From an uncultured Christensenellaceae bacterium (GTDB taxonomy: Bacteria > Bacillota > Clostridia > Christensenellales > UBA3700), in the NCBI GenBank assembly GCA_910587685.1, contig CAJUMY010000001.1:62001-126000 (forward strand): a DNA stretch of 64,000 nucleotides. Reading direction: 5' to 3'. Numbering within the stretch: the first letter of the stretch is position 1; every line of letters begins with the position of its first letter. The notes beneath the pieces are model-generated. The model was given only the letters and a program-made list of their open reading frames with translations, ran no database searches and was not told the origin of the DNA. Shown piece after piece: positions 14,987 through 25,700 of the stretch. The translations under genes and the position numbers were made by a program.

Positions 14987-15643
14987 ATGAAAAAAGCAAA
15001 CACTTACCGTATTGCATCTATCGGAATTCTCTCGGCATTGTCGCTTGTTATCATCTTTGCGGTGCCGACGTTCAAAATCTTTCCTCAAGTTCCTTTTCTT
15101 GAGTTTGATTTTGCCGATATTCCGATATTCATCGCAGCCCTCGTCTACGGACCGCTAACGGCGCTAATTATCACTTTAGTCGTATGTTTCGTCCAAGGCA
15201 TCACTATTTCCGCTATATCGGGAATCATGGGCATACTGATGCACTTTGTAGCTACGGGCTCTTTCGTTCTTGTCGCAGGTCTCATACATAAGCGTTTTTA
15301 TTCGATAAAAGGCGCTATAGTCGCGCTCGCAGGAGGAATACTTACTTGGAATATCGTCATGGTTCCGTTCAATATACTGATCACGCCGATATTTTTGAAT
15401 ATGTTCTACGGCATGCCAAAAGAAGCCATCTACGACTACCTCGTGCCGTTCATAATTCCGTTCAATCTAATAAAGTCGAGCGTAAACGCCGTGATAACTA
15501 TCATACTTTACAGATGTCTGTTCGGTTTCTTTAATAAGATAGCGCCGCAAAGAAGCGTCAAAGCAAAAGCGGAAAACACAGCTCCCGACCGACAAGCAGT
15601 TGCAGATAACGCAATCGATAACGATCCGTCGATCGACAAATAA
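14987..15643 (+). CDS. ribU: ECF transporter S component for riboflavin
   Basis: RibU is the membrane substrate-binding subunit that, with shared ECF ATPases, imports riboflavin. The 218-residue protein has six hydrophobic segments, beginning MKKANTYRIASIGILSALSLV. The segment LEFDFADIPIFIAALVYGP is characteristic of RibU-type S components. A charged tail of about 30 residues, rich in A, K and D, follows the last membrane segment. The FMN riboswitch directly upstream supports the substrate. A strong terminator follows, so it is a single-gene unit. The ATPase subunits must be elsewhere. Confidence 0.95.
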   Translation: MKKANTYRIASIGILSALSLVIIFAVPTFKIFPQVPFLEFDFADIPIFIAALVYGPLTALIITLVVCFVQGITISAISGIMGILMHFVATGSFVLVAGLIHKRFYSIKGAIVALAGGILTWNIVMVPFNILITPIFLNMFYGMPKEAIYDYLVPFIIPFNLIKSSVNAVITIILYRCLFGFFNKIAPQRSVKAKAENTAPDRQAVADNAIDNDPSIDK

Positions 15644-15658
15644 ATATTCGATAATCAC

Positions 15659-15697
15659 AATACGGACAGCCGATAACACCGACTGCCCGTATTTTTA
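15659..15697 (+). terminator. Intrinsic terminator of ribU
   Basis: AATACGG and CAG on the left pair with CTG and CCGTATT on the right, with one mismatched base, followed by TTTTT on the plus strand. Confidence 0.85.
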
Positions 15698-15796
15698 TAA
15701 ACGAATAATCTAATCTCTTTTCTCCGATATTTCACGATTGCAAATTCAAACGGCTTTCAAAGATACCGTTCTTTCTACAACTAAACGAGTAAGATT

Positions 15797-17464
15797 TTAA
15801 CTGCACTCTATCTCGTCGAAAATCTTTACGGATCTCTCAACTAAGTTCATTCTGCATATCAGCATACCTATCGCAACTACAACGTACACGATCGCCCAAT
15901 AAATAACGTAAGCCCATGCGCCGATATCTTCATATAGCGCGCCAATGAATATCGGAGCCAGCATAAGTACTAATCCCACGCCGATAGCGGTAAACATCGG
16001 GATCATCATACCGAAATTCTTCTTCGTAATATCTTTGACGCTCACCCAATTAAGTATAGGCTTCTTTATGTCTCGTCTTATATACCAACCGTTCATTATC
16101 ATACCGAAAAGAGCCGTCGCTACAGTATAAGCGATAACGTTCAACACTCCGACGTTAGAGACGGCGATAAGAACTATACCGCACAGTACAGACCCTATTA
16201 GAGAAACGATATCGGAAAATAGCAATTTAACTTTAATTATCGTAGCCGAACTTACGGGAAGCATTTTGAGCATACCGAGTTTTTCTCTTTCTCTCGATAT
16301 CGCGATTATCGGAGCGTAGCTGGAACAGCCGAGAATAAGAGACATATACAGCGCGAGACCGAGCGTAATGAACTTTATCATATGGGGCGGAATTTCTTCT
16401 GCAAACGATAGATTTCTCGACATCATAACTACCAATATTCCGACCATCAACGGAGCCATAACGATGCCCATGAACGTATAAAAACTCAGTGAAGCGTCTT
16501 TTACCGTTGTCTTGAATTCCCTTGACAAAAGAGCTTTGAATACGCCCTTTTGTTTTTCCACTTTATATTCCTTCTTTTTAGCGGAAGTACTCGTCTCTCC
16601 CATCGACGTTAGGCTCCTATGGTACAAAAATCTCGATACGGCATAGGATAAAGCGAACAATCCTGCAAGTATGGCAATATATATTCCGAAATTCGCAAAG
16701 AAATTTCCGCTACCTACCATAGCTTTTGCAAGAACATAATTTGGGTACACTATCTTGCCCATGACTTCAAATGACTTTATGGACTCCTCCGGCAACGTCG
16801 GAACGTCCCCACCCGACATATTCATGACAAGGATCATATATCCCGCCATAATGCCGGCAAAGAGTATAATGCCGAAAATCGAAGTAAGCGTACCGTTCTT
16901 TTTTGCAAACGATATTATATAAATAAGCGGAAAAGATATAACGGTGATCAAAAGCAGCGGAATAAGCGGAGTAAAAACGATTGATACGATCATCAGTATC
17001 CAGTATTCGAATCCTATCGTTACGCCGCCGGCGATAGCTCCTATTCCCGCCGCAATCGTTACGGGAAGCAAAACAAACGTCGTCAGCGCTACCTCTCCCA
17101 AATATACGATTATCATTTTCGCCCAATAGATCTGACTTTCCGAAACCGGCAGAGACAGCAAAAATTCGTTATCCTTTGAAAAGAACATAACGGACATAAA
17201 CGCGAACGTTCCAAAGAATATCACGATAAGTTGACTTGCCGTCATCAGCATAGACAAAAACGCATCGAATATTCCCATTTCCGCCGTGACGCCCGCTACG
17301 GAATATCCTACAAGCACCAAAATAACGAGCAACGGCACCGCTATCAATAACGAAAGCAGGATATACGTTATTTGTTTCTTTTTGTTTTCCTTGAACGCAG
17401 ATATCAAACCTTTATAATTTTGTTTCATCAGCGTTGCCAAAAGAACAGAAAAAGTATTCTTCAT
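15797..17464 (-). CDS. ABC exporter permease subunit
   Basis: This protein of about 555 residues has roughly a dozen hydrophobic segments and resembles ABC-2-type permeases that pair with a single ATPase in Firmicutes. I chose the ATG at 17464 (MKNTFSVLLATLMKQNY) because the longer frame would overlap the ATPase gene by about 95 bases and adds basic, non-family residues. A GAGG site precedes it, and the ATPase stop lies four bases upstream. Conserved features include FFSKDNEFLLSLPVSESQIY and SREREKLGMLKMLPVSS, typical of such exporters. Substrate is unknown. Confidence 0.85.
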   Translation of the reverse strand: MKNTFSVLLATLMKQNYKGLISAFKENKKKQITYILLSLLIAVPLLVILVLVGYSVAGVTAEMGIFDAFLSMLMTASQLIVIFFGTFAFMSVMFFSKDNEFLLSLPVSESQIYWAKMIIVYLGEVALTTFVLLPVTIAAGIGAIAGGVTIGFEYWILMIVSIVFTPLIPLLLITVISFPLIYIISFAKKNGTLTSIFGIILFAGIMAGYMILVMNMSGGDVPTLPEESIKSFEVMGKIVYPNYVLAKAMVGSGNFFANFGIYIAILAGLFALSYAVSRFLYHRSLTSMGETSTSAKKKEYKVEKQKGVFKALLSREFKTTVKDASLSFYTFMGIVMAPLMVGILVVMMSRNLSFAEEIPPHMIKFITLGLALYMSLILGCSSYAPIIAISREREKLGMLKMLPVSSATIIKVKLLFSDIVSLIGSVLCGIVLIAVSNVGVLNVIAYTVATALFGMIMNGWYIRRDIKKPILNWVSVKDITKKNFGMMIPMFTAIGVGLVLMLAPIFIGALYEDIGAWAYVIYWAIVYVVVAIGMLICRMNLVERSVKIFDEIECS

Positions 17465-17468
17465 TTCA

Positions 17469-18251
17469 TCATACCTCTTTCTTTTCAAACATATCGCCGT
17501 TTTCCTTGAGAACTTCGTCAATCTCACTGCTCGAGCCCGTAATATTAAGGAAGAAGTCTTCAAGCGAAAGTTCTTTTCGATTTTCTTTAAGTTCGTCTAT
17601 CGACGCTATTGCGAGTAATTTTCCGTTATCTATTATCGCAACTCGGTCGCAAACTTTTTCGACTACCTCGAGAACGTGCGAAGAGAAGAATACGGAATTA
17701 CCCTTTTTGCAGTGCTCTTTCATCAATTCCTTGAGCAAATACGCCGATTTAGGGTCGAGACCGGTAAGAGGCTCGTCGAGTACCCAAAGTTTCGGCTCGT
17801 GTATCAACGCTCCTATAACGCATATTTTTTGTTTCATACCGTGAGAATACGATTTGATGGGGTTATTCATAGCGTTTGCAAGATCGAATATATCAGCGTA
17901 CTTCCTTTTTCTCTCCTCTCTTATATCTGTGGGAACGCCGTATATATTCGCCATAAAATCAACGTACTCGTTGCCCGTGAGTTTATCGTATACGGCGTGA
18001 TTGTCGGGAACGTATCCCATAAATTTCTTGGCTTCTATGGGACTGTCCTTGAGATTAACGCCGTTCACTTCAACGCTTCCCTCGCTAAACGGAAGAATAC
18101 CCATGATACATTTTATCGTCGTCGATTTTCCTGCGCCGTTAGGCCCCAAGAATCCCAGTATTTCGCCGTCTTTGACTTCAAACGAAAGATTCTCAACGGC
18201 ATATTTATCCGATTTATTATACTTTTTTGACAGATTGCTTATCTTTAACAT
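17469..18251 (-). CDS. ABC transporter ATP-binding protein
   Basis: This is the nucleotide-binding subunit of the exporter. It has Walker A GPNGAGKST, a signature SYSHGMKQK and Walker B LWVLDEPLTGLDP, then the H-loop SSHVLEVVEKV. The start is the ATG at 18251 (MLKISNLSKKYNK) because the GGGAGG ribosome-binding site overlaps the alternative upstream codons. It is about 260 residues. It directly precedes the permease, so the two form one exporter. A role in drug, lantibiotic or lipid export is possible, but no neighbour points to a substrate. Confidence 0.92.
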   Translation of the reverse strand: MLKISNLSKKYNKSDKYAVENLSFEVKDGEILGFLGPNGAGKSTTIKCIMGILPFSEGSVEVNGVNLKDSPIEAKKFMGYVPDNHAVYDKLTGNEYVDFMANIYGVPTDIREERKRKYADIFDLANAMNNPIKSYSHGMKQKICVIGALIHEPKLWVLDEPLTGLDPKSAYLLKELMKEHCKKGNSVFFSSHVLEVVEKVCDRVAIIDNGKLLAIASIDELKENRKELSLEDFFLNITGSSSEIDEVLKENGDMFEKKEV

Positions 18252-18334
18252 ATTGCCTCCCATATTTTTATGTTTATCTAAATGTTATCACTGCGACGCG
18301 CGTTTGTCAATATTATTTTCGTCTTTTCAACAAA

Positions 18335-18377
18335 AATATAAAAGCACGCCGGCAAAAAATGCCGTGTGCTTTTATAT
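18335..18377. terminator. Terminator after rarA
   Basis: AAAAGCAC (18340-18347) with inner GCC-GGCA pairs with TGCC and GTGCTTTT (18366-18373). The minus-strand side runs into TTTTATATTTTTG, so it ends rarA; T residues on the plus side make it possibly bidirectional. Confidence 0.8.
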
Positions 18378-18378
18378 T

Positions 18379-19674
18379 TCATCCCTTATTCTTTTTTATG
18401 ATTTTTGCCCTTATCAACTTCGCCTCGTAACCGTTTGAGGACTGTTCGTAGATCTTTGCGTCTTTCAGCGAATCAGGCAAATACTGCTGTTCCACGTATC
18501 CTCCGAAATCGTGAGGGTACTTATACCCGACGATTTTTTCGCTCTTATAATTTCTGTCTCTCAAATACATAGGAACGTTATCGTCCTTGTGTATTCTGAC
18601 GAGTTCTTCGGCTCTCGATAACGCCGTTACGACAGAATTCGATTTCGACGCCTCGGCAACGTAAATTATAGCGTTATAAAGAGGTATCTTTCCTTCCGGA
18701 AGTCCTAGATGCTCGTACGCCACGATAGCCGACGTCGCGATCACAAGCGCCCGAGGGTCTGCCATTCCTACGTCTTCCGAAGAGTGAACGACGAGCCTTC
18801 TTGCAATAAGGAGCGGATCGCATCCCGCGGATATCAGCCTTTCAGCCCAATAAAGAGCGGCATCGCTGTCGCTTCCTCTTAGACTCTTACAGAATGCGCT
18901 GAGCATATCGTAATATTCGCTTTCGTCAACGGAAAGAGCTTTCTTCTGTATCGACTGCTCCGCGATATTAACGTCGATATATATTTTACCGTCCTTATTT
19001 TGCGGCGTCGTCAAGACGGCAAGTTCGAGAGCGTTGAGCGCCGTACGCAAATCGCCGTCCGCCGCCCATACGATATGAGATAACGCTTCTTTGTCCATAT
19101 CGACGTCGAATATACCGAGTCCGTCGTCCTTGTCCTTTAACGCCTTAGATAAGAACTCCGCAATATCTTCGTCGCTCAGCTTGCGAAACTCAAATATCCT
19201 GCACCGCGACACTATAGCCTTCGTCATGCTCACGTAAGGATTTTCCGTCGTAGAACCTATGAATACGATATAACCCTGCTCTATCGCCGCAAGAACGCAG
19301 TCGGACTGAGCCTTGTTCCACCTATGACACTCGTCGAGCATCAATATGGTCTTCTTGCCGTACATTTCAAGATTGTTCTTCGCATCCTCGATCACCTTTT
19401 TCGCATCGGCAACGCCCGAAGAAACCGCGTTCAACTGTACGAACTTACTCTTCGTGGTATTCGCGATTATATTCGCAAGCGTCGTCTTACCCGTTCCCGG
19501 CGGACCGTAAAATATACAGCTTCCGAGTTTATCCGCGGATATCGCTCTCCGCAAAAGGCATCCGTTGCCTACGATATGCGACTGTCCTACAAAATCGTCA
19601 AGTCCCGTCGGTCTCATTCTCTCGGCAAGAGGCTTAGATTTGTTATTCATAGCCATAGAGAATAAATCTTCCAT
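18379..19674 (-). CDS. rarA: Replication-associated recombination protein A (MgsA/RarA AAA+ ATPase)
   Basis: RarA acts at stalled replication forks and single-strand gaps. The protein of about 431 residues starts MEDLFSMAMNNKSKPLAERMRP. It has Walker A GPPGTGKTT, Walker B LMLDECHRWNKAQ, sensor IGSTTENPYVS and the C-terminal RarA part with AERLISAGCDPLLIARRLV. I chose the ATG at 19674 because GAGGTG lies six bases before it and overlaps the GTG that would give a longer form. Length and motifs are typical. Confidence 0.95.
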   Translation of the reverse strand: MEDLFSMAMNNKSKPLAERMRPTGLDDFVGQSHIVGNGCLLRRAISADKLGSCIFYGPPGTGKTTLANIIANTTKSKFVQLNAVSSGVADAKKVIEDAKNNLEMYGKKTILMLDECHRWNKAQSDCVLAAIEQGYIVFIGSTTENPYVSMTKAIVSRCRIFEFRKLSDEDIAEFLSKALKDKDDGLGIFDVDMDKEALSHIVWAADGDLRTALNALELAVLTTPQNKDGKIYIDVNIAEQSIQKKALSVDESEYYDMLSAFCKSLRGSDSDAALYWAERLISAGCDPLLIARRLVVHSSEDVGMADPRALVIATSAIVAYEHLGLPEGKIPLYNAIIYVAEASKSNSVVTALSRAEELVRIHKDDNVPMYLRDRNYKSEKIVGYKYPHDFGGYVEQQYLPDSLKDAKIYEQSSNGYEAKLIRAKIIKKNKG

Positions 19675-19744
19675 TGAACGCACCTCGCATTTTTACTATT
19701 TATAATTTTAGATAATAACGTATAAAATGTCAAGGTAATCGGAG

Positions 19745-22700
19745 TCAATAGTAAAAATCTATCCGATGTTCTTTTCCGTCGCTGAAAAGTTTTATTCTAT
19801 CGGTAAACTCCACCTTTTTACCGTCGATAGCGAGGTCTTTTATAGCGCTCGAAATGAACCTTATAATATGCTTTGTATTCTTAAAATCGTATCTAACGGT
19901 ATAATTGCCCATCTTTCTTACCGACTTAGGAGCAAGAACCAAATACTCCCCTTCGACGTCGATCCCCAAAAGATGATTGAGAATATATTTATATGCCCAC
20001 GCCGCGCTTCCCGTATACCACGTCCAACCGCCCTTTCCGTTATGATCGTCGTGACTGTATACGTCGGCAGGCATAACGTAAGGCTCTACCGTATATTTAT
20101 CCGTCATATCGTTATCAAGCGACTTGGACACGGGATTTATCATATCGAAAAGTTCGTACGCTCCTTCCGCGTCGCCGGAAAGATGCTTTGCGATGATATA
20201 CCATATAGCGGCGTGAGTATACTGCCCGCCGTTTTCCCGAATACCTCGCGGATAGCTTGAAATATACCCCGAATAGTTATCCTTATCGAACGCAGGAGAA
20301 AGCAGTTTTATCAGTCTGTTTTCTCTGTCTATAAGAACGTTACACGCATCGAGCGCTTTTTTATTCGCCAGTTGGTTGCCCATACCGCTTATCACAGCAA
20401 ACGCCTGCGAAAGTAAATCGATCTTCATGACGGCGCTCTGTTCCGTGCCGAGCCATTCTCCGTCGTCGGTATAAGCTCTTGCGTATCTCGAATCCTTATA
20501 CGTCAGCTCGACCGCATCTTTAAGAGCTACTTTAACGGCGCGGTATTCGTCCTTTTTCTCTGCAGACACGTACTTTTCCATACGTCCCAAAACGTCGTAG
20601 AGGAACATAGACAGCCATACGCTTTCGCCTATTCCCTTATTGCCAATCTTATTGAGAGCGTCGTTCCAGTCTCCGCTTCCGATAAGCGACAGTTTGTGTA
20701 CGCCGAATTCGAGACTTATGTCGACAGCCTTTATCATATGGTCGAGAATACTTCCTCTCTTTCCTCTTCCGCTTGCGTCCTCAAGTCTCGATTCTTCGCC
20801 CGGGGCAAGCCTATCGCTATATAGATACTCCGCGACCTCGTTGATTATAGACTTATCGCCCGTCACGCGTATATACTCGTCGACGACGTAAGGCAAGAAT
20901 AATCTATCGTCTTTAATCGACGTCCTTACGCCCAGATGCGGCGGATGCCACCAGTGCATTACGTCTCCCTCTTCATACTGATGCGCGGCGCATTCTATGA
21001 TATGATTTTTGACGAAACTGCTGTCGCTGTATAACATAGCTAGCGAATCCTGCAGTTGATCTCTGAACCCTATCGCGCCTCCCGCCTGATAATATCCGAC
21101 TCTTCCGTATATCCTGCTCGACACTATCTGGTACATCAGATACTTATTGAAAAGAATATCCAAAGATTTATCGGACGTCTCGATCTCGAACTTATTGACC
21201 AGCGAAAAATACTTCGCTGTATTGATCCTCTCTATTTCGGCATTGAGCGAATTCACCGCGTCCAAACCCTCTCTTGTTTCGGAAAACAGTATTTTGACCC
21301 TCGTCTCCTTATTTCTTATAAGCTGTATACCTATCTTTAGCGATACGTCTTCGTTGCCGGTATCCGATTCAGAGCTTACGACTTTAGTATATTTTGTATA
21401 TCTGCTGCGAACGGATTCGCGGCGGACGTCATCGCTGCCCAAAACTTTGAGATACATCTTCTGTAACGTTCTCAGATTCAGCCAAACGTACACGCCGTCG
21501 TCTTCTCCGGCATATATAACGTTATTATCGTCGAATACGCCGAGCGCGCTTTCGAGTTCGAAGTAAATATCCGCGCTCTTGTCATATCCTCTGTTGATGA
21601 GCGATATGTCGTATAGCTGTACGCTGCCGTTACATACTATTGTTCTTATTACTTCTATATCGGTATTCTTTACGTGATTGACGTACTTCGTGTACCCGAG
21701 CTCGTGAACCGTATATCCTTTTGAATAACCGAGATTCACTCTTGTCGCGGTGAGATCTTCCACATAATAAAGCATTTCCGACGGGCTGTCCGATAACGCG
21801 TCGTTTTTCCAAGCCGCTATTTTATTCTCTCTCGAATTTACGCCGAACGAATGCGCGACTCCGTTTTCCGTAGCTACGAATCCTCCTTCCTGCATAGCCG
21901 CGACGTTAGAGTAAGGCTCGAGCGTTTCTCCCGTAACGGTATAGGCGTCGTTTTCGTTAAATCCGCCGTATTTAGTTTGGAATTTGAGTGTCGGCTTTTT
22001 GCAAGATATTCTCTCGCCCTCCGTTAGTTCCATCCCGAAGTTTTCGTTATCCGATTCTTTGATGTCAAGCTCTTTGATCACCATCGCGCTTCTATCGAGT
22101 CTTTCCGATACTTCTTCGCTTGCCGTATCCTTGCTATAGTAATTGATATCGAAACGTACGTCGAATAGCTTGAGATACTCTTTTATCTTGACAAGTTTCG
22201 GTATATCGCGAGACGTGTCTTTGCCTGCGTAAGATACTATCTTTACGAGTTCTCCGACTTTCGGAATGATACCTTCGTTTTTAGCCCTTATGATAGCGGT
22301 AGCGCTTGACGCGCTGTACGAACCGTACGCCAAGCGCGCGGCAAGTCTCATAGCAAAGCGATAATCGTCGGCGTCTTCTATATAATCGAAAGCCTTGTTA
22401 AGAGATCTCAAACTCTCGCCTACGCTGTTACCCGAATCGGATAACAAATCGATAGTCTCTATCAACTCCTCTCTTCTGTCGCTCATGATAAGATATATAA
22501 CGATCTCCTTCTCTTCTTTCGCTTCGAGCGTAACGCTTCCGCTCAGCGCAAAGCACGGCGACAGAACATCTCCGAAAGACGTCCTTACGTTTTTGAATTC
22601 TACGCCGTTCATATCTTCCACTCTTCTGTATCTTCCTATAGCGTTGTACCTATTGCTCTCGAACTTCAATCGCTCCAGTCCTTCGACGTACATCGCCGAA

Positions 22701-25700
22701 TAATAATCTCCGTACTTTTCCATACTCTTACGTTTCGCGATAAGCGTGTTCATATTCCTTATCTCTTCGGTAAACACGAACATATTGTTAAACGCAGGAT
22801 GCGACGCGTCCGCCTCTATCCCGTTGAGCATAAGTTCCTCTATATACGCGACGTTATATATGGCTACGCTATCGGAGTCGTTTCTTAAAGTCAGCGTTTT
22901 TTTGACGGCCTTCAAGCCGTGAGGAAGTTCTACCTTGAGCCTAGCGCCGCTCTTTACGTTCCTATACTCGCTCGAACTTTCGGTGAACTCCGTCTCGAAA
23001 TCGGCAATATCGCCGCTCTTTCTAGCCGTATACATCGGCGACGTCAACTCTCCGTCTTTCTCGACGTAAAACTGTCCGCCGTAAACGTACTTTTTATCAA
23101 AACGGAATTTGCCGAGGTAACGTCCGTCGGCGTACTCGAAAGAATTTCCGATATCGTCGCATAGACAGGATATTTTGCCGTTATATAGAAGATTCACCTT
23201 GACTTCGTTACTCTTCTTCGCTATCACTTCTTTATACTCGAATTCACGCTTTGAAGATGCAAGAATCTGCGTTTTCGACCTTTTGGGGAACTTTCCTTCG
23301 ATCTGTCTTTCCGTAAGCAAAATACGTCCTCCGTTCACGAGCGGATATTTCATGAACAACTTCTTAAAATAGTCGTCGTAAAGATAATTTATCAATGCAA
23401 TGAGACTCATTCCCTGATGATGCGACATATAAGACTCCACTCTTTTCTTTCCGTCGCGCATATCCAGAGCCTCGAAGAATCCGTATTCGCCGAGCATACC
23501 GCAGCTCTCTAGTTTCTTAAGATTGCGATATACGGCTTCTACATCCTCTTTCACGCCCATGATCGAAGCGTAAGACGACACTACCCTCGAATCGTCCTCG
23601 TTCCTCTCGGAAAGCGAACTGAGACCGAATGCGTGATATTGATAATTCAACTTGTCGTCGAACTCGTAATATCCGCTTTCGCTTATACCGAATATACCGT
23701 CTATGCTGTTGTGTTTTTGCGTTTTGAACGCATTTCTCACGCTTGTTCCGAGCAGCGACATCTTAGGCTCTTCCATAAAAAGCGACGGCATCAGATACTC
23801 GAACGCCGTGCCTGACCACGACAAAAGCGTATTCCCAAAGAGCGAAGTACACTCTCTCGCAAGATTGTTCCAAACGTCGATTCTGCCAGTCCTTAACGAC
23901 GCGACGTAATTAAAGAGTCTCGCCTCCGACGCCAATATATCGTAATTTCCCGAAAGCCTGCCGCTATCGACGTCGTAACCTATAGCGAATACGCCGCGCT
24001 CTTTGAGATAGTAAAGATCAAACTCCATACCCGTAATTAGCGAACGCGCGATATCGCAATCGAATCCCTGTTCCGAATAAAATTCGCAGACAACGGCAAG
24101 AGCGACAAGCAGATTACCGTTATCGACCGCCGATACGAAATGCGGAGGCGCCTTTGCGCCGCTTCCTACTTCATACCAATTATAGAGATTTCCCCTATAC
24201 TTTTCGAGCGAGTCTATCTTGCCTATCATAGCGTCCATTCGCGACTTAGCGGTTTCGACGTCGCAAAGACCCAGTTTATATCCCGCTATCTCCGCAAGCA
24301 ATGAAAAAGCTATATTGGTAGGCGAAGTATACTTTGAGTTACCGACGTAAGGTCTTATCTGGTAATTATCGGGTATAAGTCCCGCATCGGAATTTACTTT
24401 TTGGAAATACCCGTACGTCCTCTTTGCAATTTCGGTAAAATATTCCCTATGCTTTTTGTTTCCTACGGCTTCGACCTTTTCGCCGAACGCAAAATTGGCG
24501 AGTATCACGGCGTACGACATTATAGAGTATATCAGTATAGGTATGTTAAAAAATACAATTCCTACAGCCGATATTATCAACAATACGACAAAACTAAACG
24601 AACATTCCTTGACGTACGCGTAAAAACTTCCGCCCTTCTGTCCTGAAGAGAACGTCTTCCATTTCATCATATTCTTTCTCGTTATCATTCCGAAGAACGT
24701 ACGAACTATGCAGATCAACGCATTGATAGCTCTGAACGGCAAAACGAAAAAGTCCTGAACGGCGCTCGCCGCTATACCTGCTATATCTATAATGATATAC
24801 CTGTAACGGCGGTTAGAACTGAAACCTGCGAGTTTGGTAAGGATCTCGTATACAGGCTCGAGAGCAAACGCTATCAAAAAGCCTACCGCGACCGCAAGCC
24901 TGCCGCTAAAACACGCAAATAAGAGTAATGCGAATAGAGATACGTCTTTGAACGCGTTCACAACGTTCGAAAACATCAAATATCTGTATATCAACGGTTT
25001 CGGCGACTTGATTTTTCGCTCAGACGCGTCCTTGTGCTTATTCCCTATGAACGGGATGAGCTGAATATCTCCCTGCATCCAACGCATCGTTCTCTTGTTT
25101 TCGGAGCTGAGACTGCTTGGAGCATCCTCGTATACTGCGCTTCCAAGCGTTCCAGTATCGAGTATCGCGCCCTCGAGAAGATCGTGACTCAGTACCGCGT
25201 TATTGCGTATCTTGCCGTTTAGTTTCGCATGATATTCGCGTACTCGGTATATTCCCTTTCCCGTATATATTCCGACGCCCGACATATTGTAGAACAGATC
25301 CGAATACGTCGAATACTCCTCTTTTCCCGAAAGATAATAGTATTTTTTTGCAAACGGAGTGGATAGCGAATACATATTGTACTTCGCGCTGAACGCCATA
25401 AGGTCGTAACGCATATTAAGCGGATGCGTTATAGCGCCGATAGCGTTGAGAAAAGTATCGGGCGTGACTTCGCTGTCCGTATCAAGAAGTATGACGTATT
25501 TAATATTTTCGCAAGCGTTCCTTATCTTCTGAAAACGCGAGCCTTCGCCTGACGCAAGATATTCCGTAAGCGTCATTATCGCGCCCCTTTTCCTCTCTTC
25601 GGCAGAGTATTTACCGCCGACTTTGACCCTCTTTCTCAGGAAAATATTCACTCTCTCGCTAAGTCCGTCGGTAAGTTTCTTATAGAGAACTTCGTCGTTG

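Noticed and set aside
17464..17563. 33-residue N-terminal extension of the ABC permease
   Set aside because: It would overlap the ATPase gene, lacks a ribosome-binding site and is unlike the family; the ATG at 17464 is better supported.
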